NCBI GenBank assembly: GCA_046484975.1 | Contig: JAWOHX010000031.1 | Location: 1-15,876 of the forward strand | Source of the DNA: JAWOHX01 sp046484975 | GTDB taxonomy: Bacteria > Bacillota > Clostridia > DUPQ01 | Length of the DNA stretch: 15,876 nt | Reading direction: 5' to 3' | Shown here: positions 1 to 6,377 of the stretch, piece after piece | Layout of the letters: each line of letters opens with the position of its first letter | How positions within the stretch are numbered: the stretch's first letter is position 1 | Notes under the pieces: generated by a model | The model's input: only the letters and a program-made list of their open reading frames with translations | What the model was told of the DNA's origin: nothing | The model's database searches: none | Position numbers and translations under genes: made by a program

Positions 1-30
1 CGTGTTTAAAACATATTCACGAGGGGGACG

Positions 31-40
31 GGAGGAAGAC
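31..40 (+). promoter_or_regulatory. Ribosome binding site that sets a GTG start for the PMT-like gene
   Basis: GGAGG at 31-35 sits five bases before an in-frame GTG at 41. This is an ideal Shine-Dalgarno spacing, so I place the start of the first gene at 41. The earlier in-frame GTG at 2 has no visible upstream sequence to judge. The gene therefore appears complete inside the window. Confidence 0.6.
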
Positions 41-1828
41 GTGGGAAGATCCGCCAAGGTGCAGGCATTGAATGGAAAGATGACCCGGAAGGACATGCTC
101 ATTGCCCTGGCCATGACCCTGGCCTACCTGGCCATGGCCCTGTTCAACTTAGGCTCCATGCAGAATCCCGCCTCGGGGTGGATCCCGAAGAGTGCCGGCA
201 TCACCTTCCATGTGGAATTTGAAGAGGAAGTGGAGCTCTCCCGCATCACCTACCTCGCCGGGCTGGGCAGCGACTGGTACAGCGTTGCCGCCCTGGAGGT
301 GGAATACCTGGACGCGGACATGGGCTACCTGGAACTCTGCCTGCTGGAGAAACCCGAGAGCAGCTTCATGAAATGGTATGCCGTGGATGTTGAGGCATCC
401 ACCAGCACCCTGAGGATCACCTCCCGTTCCTACGAGAACCCCGATCGTAACATCCGCGGCACAAGGGGGGAGTTCCTGGAGCTCGCCTTCTATGCAAAAG
501 GCAGCAATCTCCCCGTGGCCATCCGGGAAGTCCGGGTCCCGGAGGGCGTTTTGGGTGTCATGGCCCTGTTCGACGAGCAGGACATGGCCGTGTATGAACC
601 CGGCTTCATGAACAGCTCCTATTTCGACGAGGTCTATTTCCCCCGCACCGCCTATGAATACATGAACGGGCTGCCCATCTACGAGAACACCCACCCGCCG
701 CTGGGGAAAATCATCATCATGGCGGGGATGGGCCTCTTCGGGGTGACCCCCTTTGGCTGGAGGATCATGGGCACCCTGGCGGGGGCGATGATGATCCCCC
801 TCATGTACCTTTTCGCCAAGAGGCTGTTCAAGAGCACCTTCCTGGCCTTTTGCGCCGGCTTTCTCATGGCCTTTGACTTCATGCACTTTGTCCAGACCCG
901 CATCGGCACCGCGGATGGCTACCTGGTTTTGTTTGTCATCATGATGTTCTATTTCATGCACGAATACACCAGCAGGAAATCCCGGGAGACGGGGCCCGTG
1001 GCCGCCCTGGTGCCCCTGCTGCTGTGCGGCATCGCCTTTGGCCTGGCGGTCTCGGTGAAATGGATCGGCGCCTTCGCCGGGGCGGGCATCGCATTCCTTT
1101 TCTTTCATTCCAGGATCCGGGAAGTGCTGGAATACCGCAGGGGGGAAGTCCGGGAGAAGGGCTTTTACCTCAAGTATGTGGTCCTCCCCGTGGGGATGTG
1201 CATATTGTTCTTCCTGGTCATCCCCCTGGCGCTGTATTTCTTCTCCTTCCTGCCGGTGTACCGCATCCAGGGGAGCCTGGACTGGTTTGTGGACTTCCTG
1301 GCCTACCAGAAAAACATGTTCAGCTACCACAGCGGGGTGGCATCGGCGCATCCCTTCGCCTCGGAATGGTGGAAATGGCCCTTCATGGTCAAGCCGGTCT
1401 ACTACTACAGCGCCCCTGCCGCAGGGGAGGGCCTGCGGGGGAGCATCGTGGCCCTTGGAAACCCAGCCATCTGGTGGATGGGACTCGTGGCCCTTTTTGT
1501 CTGTGCCATCCGGGCCTTCAGGGAAAAGGACGGCAGGATCCTGGTGATCCTTGCGGGATACCTTTCCATCCTCCTGCCATGGGCCGTTTCCCCCAGGAAC
1601 GTCACCTTCCTCTACCACTATTTCGGTTGCGTGCCCTTCCTCATCCTGGCACTGGTGCTCTGGTTTGAGTACCTGCTCCGGGACAACCCGGGCAATAAAA
1701 AACTGATCCTCGGGTTCCTGGGGATCAGCGCATTGCTTTTTGTCCTGTTCTATCCTGCCCTGACGGGCATCACGGTCCCTGAATGGGTGATTGCCGCCCT
1801 GCGGTGGCTTCCCTCCTGGTGGTTCTAA
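41..1828 (+). CDS. PMT/GT39-type phospholipid carrier-dependent glycosyltransferase
   Basis: This is an integral membrane protein of 595 residues from the GTG at 41. A short basic N-terminus leads to a first membrane segment at about residues 19-37. About 150 residues of beta-rich, probably extracytoplasmic sequence follow. Next comes the acidic pair D196-E197 and the motif HPPLGK at 218-223, then many hydrophobic segments to the C-terminus. In the protein O-mannosyltransferase family (GT39), an Asp-Glu pair in the first external loop and a nearby HPPLGK-like motif mark the active site. Members move a sugar from a polyprenyl-phosphate carrier to an acceptor outside the membrane. The sugar and acceptor here are unknown. 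The ectodomain before the acidic pair is unusual compared with classical PMTs, where TM1 lies close to the DE motif. The gene ends in TAA and overlaps the convergent dgt gene by 4 bases. No signal for regulation was seen beyond the ribosome binding site. Confidence 0.85.
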   Translation: MGRSAKVQALNGKMTRKDMLIALAMTLAYLAMALFNLGSMQNPASGWIPKSAGITFHVEFEEEVELSRITYLAGLGSDWYSVAALEVEYLDADMGYLELCLLEKPESSFMKWYAVDVEASTSTLRITSRSYENPDRNIRGTRGEFLELAFYAKGSNLPVAIREVRVPEGVLGVMALFDEQDMAVYEPGFMNSSYFDEVYFPRTAYEYMNGLPIYENTHPPLGKIIIMAGMGLFGVTPFGWRIMGTLAGAMMIPLMYLFAKRLFKSTFLAFCAGFLMAFDFMHFVQTRIGTADGYLVLFVIMMFYFMHEYTSRKSRETGPVAALVPLLLCGIAFGLAVSVKWIGAFAGAGIAFLFFHSRIREVLEYRRGEVREKGFYLKYVVLPVGMCILFFLVIPLALYFFSFLPVYRIQGSLDWFVDFLAYQKNMFSYHSGVASAHPFASEWWKWPFMVKPVYYYSAPAAGEGLRGSIVALGNPAIWWMGLVALFVCAIRAFREKDGRILVILAGYLSILLPWAVSPRNVTFLYHYFGCVPFLILALVLWFEYLLRDNPGNKKLILGFLGISALLFVLFYPALTGITVPEWVIAALRWLPSWWF

Positions 1829-3039
1829 AGGGAGGTGATCTCCTCGAACAATTTGATGGCGTAGAAGTCGGTGAGGGAGGAAAGGTAGTCGATCACCGCC
1901 AGGGCATAGCTTTGCCTGTCCTCCATCTTGTAGAGAAGGGTGTTGCTGCTTATGTTCTCATCCCTCAGGTCCGAATACTTGAGGAGCTTGGAGATGAAGG
2001 TCTTGCACAGCTCGGGATAGATGTGCAGGTATTCCTCCTCCATGTACGAGATGGTGTCCCTGCCCCGGTAAAAGCCTGAAAGCAGCTCATGGATGGAACC
2101 AAGGATGAGTTCCGCGTATTTGTGGAACACCACCAGCCGGGGGTTGTTGTAGATGTGCTCATAGTTGAACGCCAGGATGTCCTTGATGAAGCGGTTGTAG
2201 TCCCTGGAAAAGTGCAGGCCTTCCTCCGGGTTGCTGTTCTGGCAAAGATCCGTCACCAGGTGGTGGATCAGGGAGGTGTTGTTGGACTTCTTGATGTCGA
2301 TGTCCGCATAGCTGGAGAGGATATTGGCCAGCAGGACCTCGTGCTCCCCGTCAAGGATCCTAAGTCTTAGGGCGTCCTCGATGTCCCGGCCGATGTAGGC
2401 GACGATGTCGGAGACCTTCACCACGCAACCCTCCCAGGTGTAGGGCGCGTGCTGGTTGATGCCCTCCACCTTCTCCAGTTCAAGAAGGGTGTCCCGGGGG
2501 AAAAGGACCCGATCCAGCACCTCCCCGCAGTGGAAGAGGATGCCGTCCCGCACCGCGTAGGTGAGGTTCAGGTTGGTCTCGTAGCCTTGGGAATTCTGGA
2601 GGGTCTCGTGGAGGTCCACGAAACGCAGGCTGTTCATCTCATGGAAGAAGGGGAGGTTCGCATCCTTTTGCGCCAGGTCATCGAGAATCCGTTCACCGGT
2701 GTGGCCGAAAGGGGCATGGCCCAGGTCATGGCCGGTGGCGATGGCCAGGGCAAGCTCCTCATTGAGGCCCAGGAACTTGCAGATCCCGGTGCTGATGGAG
2801 GAGACATGGTTGACATGCTCGATGCGGGTGCAGATGTGGTCGTTCCGGGTGGCAAAGAAGACCTGGGTCTTGTGTTTCAGCCGGCTGTAGGCCCGGGTGT
2901 GGAGAATCCTCGTGTAGTCCCGCCCGAAGGGGGTCCTGACATCGCTTTCCCTTTCCGGAAGGGTTCCGGGGCGTTTGACGCATGCCTCATACTTGTGATT
3001 GCCGGGAACAATGGCCAAATGGGAAAAAGGTTTTTCCAT
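1825..3039 (-). CDS. dgt: dGTPase-family deoxynucleotide triphosphohydrolase (HD domain)
   Basis: This is a 404-residue HD-superfamily protein. The family hydrolyses dGTP (some members other dNTPs) to the deoxynucleoside and triphosphate, in the cytoplasm. Visible markers are the family-typical N-terminal stretch RDYTRILHTRAYSRLKHKTQ (residues 40-59), the metal ligands H75, H104-D105 and distal D211, and the family motif HDLGHAPFGHTGE at 104-116. I chose the ATG at 3039 because AGGAGG (3047-3052 on the minus strand) lies seven bases before it. The GTG two codons upstream is only one base from that site. Its stop TAG at 1825-1827 overlaps the TAA of the convergent glycosyltransferase gene, so no terminator lies between them. 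It is divergent from the yfbR-like gene and shares a promoter region with it. Substrate range cannot be read from sequence; it could be a broader dNTPase. Confidence 0.93.
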   Translation of the reverse strand: MEKPFSHLAIVPGNHKYEACVKRPGTLPERESDVRTPFGRDYTRILHTRAYSRLKHKTQVFFATRNDHICTRIEHVNHVSSISTGICKFLGLNEELALAIATGHDLGHAPFGHTGERILDDLAQKDANLPFFHEMNSLRFVDLHETLQNSQGYETNLNLTYAVRDGILFHCGEVLDRVLFPRDTLLELEKVEGINQHAPYTWEGCVVKVSDIVAYIGRDIEDALRLRILDGEHEVLLANILSSYADIDIKKSNNTSLIHHLVTDLCQNSNPEEGLHFSRDYNRFIKDILAFNYEHIYNNPRLVVFHKYAELILGSIHELLSGFYRGRDTISYMEEEYLHIYPELCKTFISKLLKYSDLRDENISSNTLLYKMEDRQSYALAVIDYLSSLTDFYAIKLFEEITSL

Positions 3040-3046
3040 CCGCACA

Positions 3047-3052
3047 CCTCCT
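3047..3052 (-). promoter_or_regulatory. Ribosome binding site of dgt (decides ATG over GTG start)
   Basis: On the minus strand AGGAGG is followed by seven bases and then ATG at 3039-3037. The alternative GTG start at 3045 would leave one base of spacing, which is too short. Confidence 0.7.
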
Positions 3053-3061
3053 GGGGTTTTC

Positions 3062-3077
3062 TGATATAATGATTATA
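3062..3077. promoter_or_regulatory. Symmetric divergent promoter (back-to-back TATAAT boxes) for dgt and yfbR
   Basis: TATAAT at 3065-3070 faces the yfbR-like gene, and TATAAT at 3072-3077 on the minus strand faces dgt. They are separated by one G, so together they form a perfect 13-base palindrome apart from its centre. The plus-strand box has an upstream TGA (3062-3064), an extended -10. I see no good -35 for either direction. Inferred leaders are about 30 bases for yfbR and about 25 for dgt. Two polymerases could not occupy the site at once, so the promoters would be mutually exclusive. Confidence 0.65.
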
Positions 3078-3106
3078 CACTTTTTATGGAAAAAAGGGGA
3101 GCGGAC

Positions 3107-3685
3107 ATGAACAGGAATGCATTTTTCGCCTTTGTACACAGGATCAAGTTCATCCAGCGGTGGGGGCTCATGAGAAACACCAGCACCGAGAACCTGAAGG
3201 AGCACAGCTATGATGTCGCGGTGATCGCCCACGGCATCGCCACCATCGGGACCACCTGCTACGGCAGGGAGTACAACCCGGACAGGATCTGTGCGTCCGC
3301 CATGTTCCATGACATCAACGAGGCCCTCACCGGGGACATGCCCACCCCCGTGAAATACAGCAATCCCGTCATCACCAGGGCCTACAAGGACATCGAGGCG
3401 GAAGCCGGGAAACGGCTCCTAGGGATGCTCCCCGACGGGCTCTCTGAGATCTACCGGGGATACATGGACCCTTCCCCGGAGGAAAGGCTGATCATCAAGG
3501 CCGCGGACAAGATTTCCGCCTATGTCAAGTGCCTTGAGGAAAAACAGGCGGGCAACCGGGATTTCAAAAGCGCTGAGCTGGCCTTGAAGAAGATCGTGGA
3601 AGGCTATTCCCCGGAGGAGATTGTGCACTTCGTCAGGGAGTTCCTGCCTGCCTACGGAATCACCCTGGATGAGATTGAAAAGTGA
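3107..3685 (+). CDS. yfbR: YfbR-type 5'-deoxynucleotidase (HD domain)
   Basis: This 192-residue protein aligns by eye along its length with E. coli YfbR, which hydrolyses 2'-deoxyribonucleoside 5'-monophosphates to the nucleoside and phosphate. Shared features include the start region with R18-W19 and LMRN, TEN at 27-29, H33, H68-D69 with E72, the block LTGDMPTPVKY at 74-84, the distal D134 and YVKCLEE at 139-145. These cover the HD metal site and the residues around it. I chose the ATG at 3107 because GGGGAG (3096-3101) lies five bases before it and the homologous proteins start there. An in-frame ATG at 3086 has no ribosome binding site. The gene is divergent from dgt, giving a pair of deoxynucleotide-degrading HD enzymes. 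Its 3' end carries a 12-base duplication that repeats the stop context. No terminator is evident. Confidence 0.93.
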   Translation: MNRNAFFAFVHRIKFIQRWGLMRNTSTENLKEHSYDVAVIAHGIATIGTTCYGREYNPDRICASAMFHDINEALTGDMPTPVKYSNPVITRAYKDIEAEAGKRLLGMLPDGLSEIYRGYMDPSPEERLIIKAADKISAYVKCLEEKQAGNRDFKSAELALKKIVEGYSPEEIVHFVREFLPAYGITLDEIEK

Positions 3686-3775
3686 AATGAAAAGTGACTT
3701 AAAGAGAGCAATTGGCAGATAAAGGGCGAAAAAACGAGCATGTGCCTGATATATTAAAATTCCTGAAAAAATCCC

Positions 3776-3804
3776 TTGACACAATGGAATCCATATATTA
3801 GAAT
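3776..3804 (+). promoter_or_regulatory. Sigma-A type promoter of rplM-rpsI
   Basis: The -35 box TTGACA (3776-3781) is a perfect match. A 17-base spacer separates it from TAGAAT (3799-3804), which matches the -10 consensus at 5 of 6 positions. Transcription would begin near 3811, giving a leader of about 68 bases before rplM. This is the strongest promoter in the window, as expected for ribosomal proteins. Confidence 0.85.
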
Positions 3805-3810
3805 GAAGTC

Positions 3811-3878
3811 TGCTTTGATACAGGAAAGCAAAACTGATTGATGAAACATGCTTTTTGAACCAGATAGGAGGAACCAAG
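3811..3878 (+). ncRNA. Structured rplM mRNA leader (possible L13-type autoregulatory leader)
   Basis: The leader contains TGCTTT (3811-3816), AAAGCA (3825-3830) and TGCTTT again (3849-3854). The middle element can pair with either flank, giving two mutually exclusive stems: one with an 8-base loop, one with an 18-base loop. L13 leaders that control rplM-rpsI are known in Bacillota. I infer that this is one from its position and structure, not from a covariance match. The Shine-Dalgarno AGGAGG (3866-3871) lies downstream, and I see no complementary CCTCCT that would sequester it. Confidence 0.4.
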
Positions 3879-4316
3879 ATGAAGACAATGATGCCAAGCA
3901 CCGGGCAGATGGAAAAGAAATGGTATCTCGTGGATGCCAGCGGGAAGACGCTGGGCAGGCTCGCCAGCGAACTGGCGAAAATCCTCATGGGAAAACACAA
4001 GCCCGAATTCAGCCCCCACACCGACGCAGGGGACTTCGTCGTCGTGATCAATGCGGAGAAAGTGGTTGTGACGGGGAAAAAAGAGGAACAGAAGATGTAC
4101 CGCCACCATACCGGATGGGTGGGGAACCTCAAGGAAGTGAAATACAGGATCATGATGGAAAAACATCCTGAAAGGATCCTTGGCTTCGCCGTCAAGGGAA
4201 TGCTTCCCAAGACCAGCCTTGGAAGAGCCATGTACAAGAAACTGAAGATATTCGTGGGCCCGGAGCACAATCATCAGGCCCAGCAACCGGTGGTCCTTGA
4301 TATAAAGGCATCGTGA
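3879..4316 (+). CDS. rplM: 50S ribosomal protein L13
   Basis: This 145-residue large-subunit protein is needed early in 50S assembly. Family features are WYLVDASGKTLGRLAS at 15-30, the block GDFVVVINAEKV (51-62) followed by TGKK, YRHHTGW near 74-80, AVKGMLPK at 104-111 and GPEHNHQAQQP at 127-137. The ATG at 3879 follows AGGAGG by seven bases. A TTG upstream at 3855 is in frame but lies before the ribosome binding site. The first ten residues are slightly longer than in some L13 proteins, and the ATG at 3888 is a less likely start. The gene is expressed from the promoter at 3776-3804 and lies 16 bases before rpsI, the usual L13-S9 operon. Confidence 0.98.
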   Translation: MKTMMPSTGQMEKKWYLVDASGKTLGRLASELAKILMGKHKPEFSPHTDAGDFVVVINAEKVVVTGKKEEQKMYRHHTGWVGNLKEVKYRIMMEKHPERILGFAVKGMLPKTSLGRAMYKKLKIFVGPEHNHQAQQPVVLDIKAS

Positions 4317-4332
4317 AGGGAGGAACAGGACA

Positions 4333-4728
4333 ATGGCGAAAGACGCGCAATATGCAGGAACAGGCAGAAGGAAAAAATCCGTTGCCAGGGTAAGACTGGT
4401 GCCCGGGGAAGGCAAGATCACCATAAATGGCAGGGACATTGACGACTATTTCGGACTGGAGACCCTCAAGGTCATCGTATCCCAGCCCCTGGCCCTGACC
4501 AAGACCGTCGGGAGGTTCGACATCCTGGTGAAGGTGGTGGGAGGCGGACTGACCGGACAGGCTGGAGCCATTCGGCACGGAATCTCCAGGGCCCTTCTGG
4601 AAGCCGATCCCGATCTCAGGCCGGAGCTCAAGAAGGCCGGATTCCTGACCAGGGACCAGAGAATGAAGGAAAGAAAGAAATACGGGCTGAAAAAAGCAAG
4701 GAAGGCCCCCCAGTTCTCAAAAAGGTAG
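4333..4728 (+). CDS. rpsI: 30S ribosomal protein S9
   Basis: This 131-residue small-subunit protein has a C-terminal tail that reaches the decoding region and contacts P-site tRNA. The sequence shows the N-terminal TGRRKKSVARVRL (residues 10-22), the glycine-rich GGGLTGQAGAIRHGISRALL (75-94), and the conserved basic tail KKYGLKKARKAPQFSKR ending in SKR. GGGAGG at 4318-4323, nine bases before the ATG, is the ribosome binding site. It is co-transcribed with rplM and followed within 10 bases by a hairpin terminator. Length and motifs are typical; nothing is odd. Confidence 0.98.
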   Translation: MAKDAQYAGTGRRKKSVARVRLVPGEGKITINGRDIDDYFGLETLKVIVSQPLALTKTVGRFDILVKVVGGGLTGQAGAIRHGISRALLEADPDLRPELKKAGFLTRDQRMKERKKYGLKKARKAPQFSKR

Positions 4729-4730
4729 AA

Positions 4731-4763
4731 AAACCGGCACCACAGGCATTGTGGTGCTTTTCC
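4731..4763 (+). terminator. Intrinsic terminator after rpsI
   Basis: GCACCACA (4737-4744) and TGTGGTGC (4750-4757) form a perfect 8-bp stem with a five-base loop, followed by TTTT (4758-4761). An A run precedes the stem. It ends only about 15 bases before the next start codon. Confidence 0.85.
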
Positions 4764-4777
4764 TATGGAGGTACAAC

Positions 4778-5920
4778 ATGCTGCTGATCAAGAACGGAAG
4801 AATATTCACCATGCAGGAAGAGAACGACTTCAATGGTTACGTCCTCTGCAAGGACGGGAAGATACTGGATGTCGGGCGGATGGAGGACCTGGATGTGGAG
4901 GGAAAAACCTTTGACCGGGTCATTGATGCCGCCGGAGGGGTGGTGACCCCCGGGCTCATCGACCCCCACTGCCATGTGGGCATGTGGGAGAACGGCATCG
5001 GCTTCGAGGGAGCCGACGGCAACGAAATGACCGACCCCGTCACCCCCCACATGCGGGCCACCGACGGCATCTACTACAAGGACAAGTCCTTTGAGGAGGC
5101 GCGGAACGCCGGGGTGACCACGGTGGTCACAGGCCCGGGAAGCGCCAACATCATCGGGGGGCAGTTCGTCGCCATGAAGACCGTCGGGGACAGGATTGAG
5201 GACATGGTCATCAAGGACCCCTCCGCCATGAAGATGGCCTTCGGGGAAAACCCGAAACGGGTCTATCATGAACAGAAAAAGACGCCTTCCACCCGGATGG
5301 CCACCGCCGCCGGATTGAGGCAGGCCCTCACCGAGGCGAAAAAATACATGGAGAAAAAGGACGAGGACAAGTACGACTACAAAAAAGAGGAACTCTCCAA
5401 AGTCTTCAACGGCCTGATGGTGAAGATGCACGCCCACCGGGAGGACGACATCCAGACCGCCATCCGGATTGCCAGGGAGTATGACCTGGACTTCACCGTG
5501 GACCATTGCACGGAAGGCTACCTCATCAAGGACTTCCTGGCAGCCAACAAGATCAAGGTCATCGTGGGGCCCCTCCTGAGCGACCGCTCCAAATATGAGC
5601 TGAAGAACATGAGCATCAAGAACCCGGGGCTCCTGCAGAAGGCCGGGGTCAAGGTGGCAATCATGACGGACCATCCTGTCATTCCCATCCAGTATCTGCC
5701 CCTGTGCGCGGGGGTGGCGGTCAAGGAAGGCATGGACATGATGGAGGCCCTGCGGGCCATCACCCTGTATGCAGCCCAGCTCAACGGCATCGACCACCGG
5801 GTTGGCAGCCTGGAAAAGGGAAAGGATGCGGACATCGCGGTTTTCGACGGCAATCCCCTGGAGGTCATGACACAGGTGAAAGCCACGGTGATTGACGGGA
5901 CTGTGGTGTATGAGGGATAA
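4778..5920 (+). CDS. Metal-dependent amidohydrolase, imidazolonepropionase-like, function unknown
   Basis: This is a 380-residue amidohydrolase-superfamily enzyme. Its first 55 residues and its C-terminus (from about 345, the KGKDADIAVFDGNPLE region) form the usual small beta domain around a TIM barrel. Likely metal ligands are H64 and H66 (PHCH), H218/H220 (MHAH), H243 (DHCTEG) and D298 (MTDHP). The layout resembles the HutI-related group (COG1228), but no histidine-degradation gene is nearby and the substrate cannot be assigned. A lysine-rich charged stretch at about 185-207 interrupts the barrel. The ATG at 4778 follows GGAGG by six bases. The gene sits directly after the rpsI terminator with no room for a conventional promoter between, and its 3' end overlaps tsaE by 11 bases. 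Expression by terminator read-through or from a promoter inside rpsI is an inference. Confidence 0.8.
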   Translation: MLLIKNGRIFTMQEENDFNGYVLCKDGKILDVGRMEDLDVEGKTFDRVIDAAGGVVTPGLIDPHCHVGMWENGIGFEGADGNEMTDPVTPHMRATDGIYYKDKSFEEARNAGVTTVVTGPGSANIIGGQFVAMKTVGDRIEDMVIKDPSAMKMAFGENPKRVYHEQKKTPSTRMATAAGLRQALTEAKKYMEKKDEDKYDYKKEELSKVFNGLMVKMHAHREDDIQTAIRIAREYDLDFTVDHCTEGYLIKDFLAANKIKVIVGPLLSDRSKYELKNMSIKNPGLLQKAGVKVAIMTDHPVIPIQYLPLCAGVAVKEGMDMMEALRAITLYAAQLNGIDHRVGSLEKGKDADIAVFDGNPLEVMTQVKATVIDGTVVYEG

Positions 5921-6377
5921 GACATTCACCATATCCTCGGAGAGCGCGGAAGACACCTTCCGGCTGGGCTACAGGCTGGGAGGGATCGCCAAGGGGATCA
6001 TCTGCCTGGAAGGGGAGATGGGCAGCGGCAAAACGGTGCTTTCGAAGGGAATCGCCAAAAGGCTGGACATGGATGAATACGTGGGCAGCCCCACCTTCAA
6101 CATCATCAACTACTATGAGAAATATGATTGTGAGTTCTATCATATGGATGCCTACCGCATCGACGATTCGGACATGCTCCAGGACATCGGCTTCGAGGAC
6201 ATCCTGGATCCCGATGGGATCACGGTGATCGAATGGGCGGACAAGATCCGGGACCATATCCCGTATTTCCAGCTCTGGGTCCAGCTCCTGCGGATGGACG
6301 AGGACAACAAGAGGCTCATCATCATGACCGGCAACGAGGAACTCATCAATCAATTGGGAAGTGAATGGGAACCATGA
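5910..6377 (+). CDS. tsaE: tRNA t6A biosynthesis ATPase TsaE
   Basis: This 155-residue P-loop ATPase works with TsaB and TsaD to make N6-threonylcarbamoyladenosine at position 37 of ANN-decoding tRNAs. The Walker A motif is GEMGSGKT at 35-42. SPTF at 60-63, HMDAYR at 78-83 and IEW at 107-109 are all typical of TsaE. I chose the ATG at 5910; a TTG at 5892 is also in frame but lies deep in the upstream gene. The start overlaps the amidohydrolase gene by 11 bases with only a weak ribosome binding site, suggesting translational coupling. Its TGA overlaps the tsaB start in an ATGA. Length is normal for the family. Confidence 0.93.
   Translation: MRDKTFTISSESAEDTFRLGYRLGGIAKGIICLEGEMGSGKTVLSKGIAKRLDMDEYVGSPTFNIINYYEKYDCEFYHMDAYRIDDSDMLQDIGFEDILDPDGITVIEWADKIRDHIPYFQLWVQLLRMDEDNKRLIIMTGNEELINQLGSEWEP

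Noticed and set aside
149..1618. 489-codon open frame antisense to the PMT-like gene
   Set aside because: Composition is rich in G, H, P and D without recognisable motifs, and the opposite strand encodes a clear membrane transferase. Strong G/C preference at third codon positions removes stops on the other strand.
1825..3685. Phage-defence system built on dGTPase
   Set aside because: Both enzymes fit housekeeping families, and no toxin, sensor, nuclease or mobile gene is nearby.
3686..3775. Terminator for yfbR or a second rplM promoter (TGATATATT near 3747-3755)
   Set aside because: No stable hairpin with a T run is visible, and the -10-like site lacks a -35 partner. The promoter at 3776-3804 is far better.
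3419..4270. 283-codon minus-strand frame crossing the yfbR-rplM gap
   Set aside because: It runs through the rplM promoter and leader and is antisense to two recognised genes. Its hydrophobic stretches come from reverse reading of charged codons.
4763..5956. 397-codon open frame antisense to the amidohydrolase gene
   Set aside because: Same cause as the PMT shadow; histidine- and glycine-rich low-information sequence, no family signature, and no credible start context.
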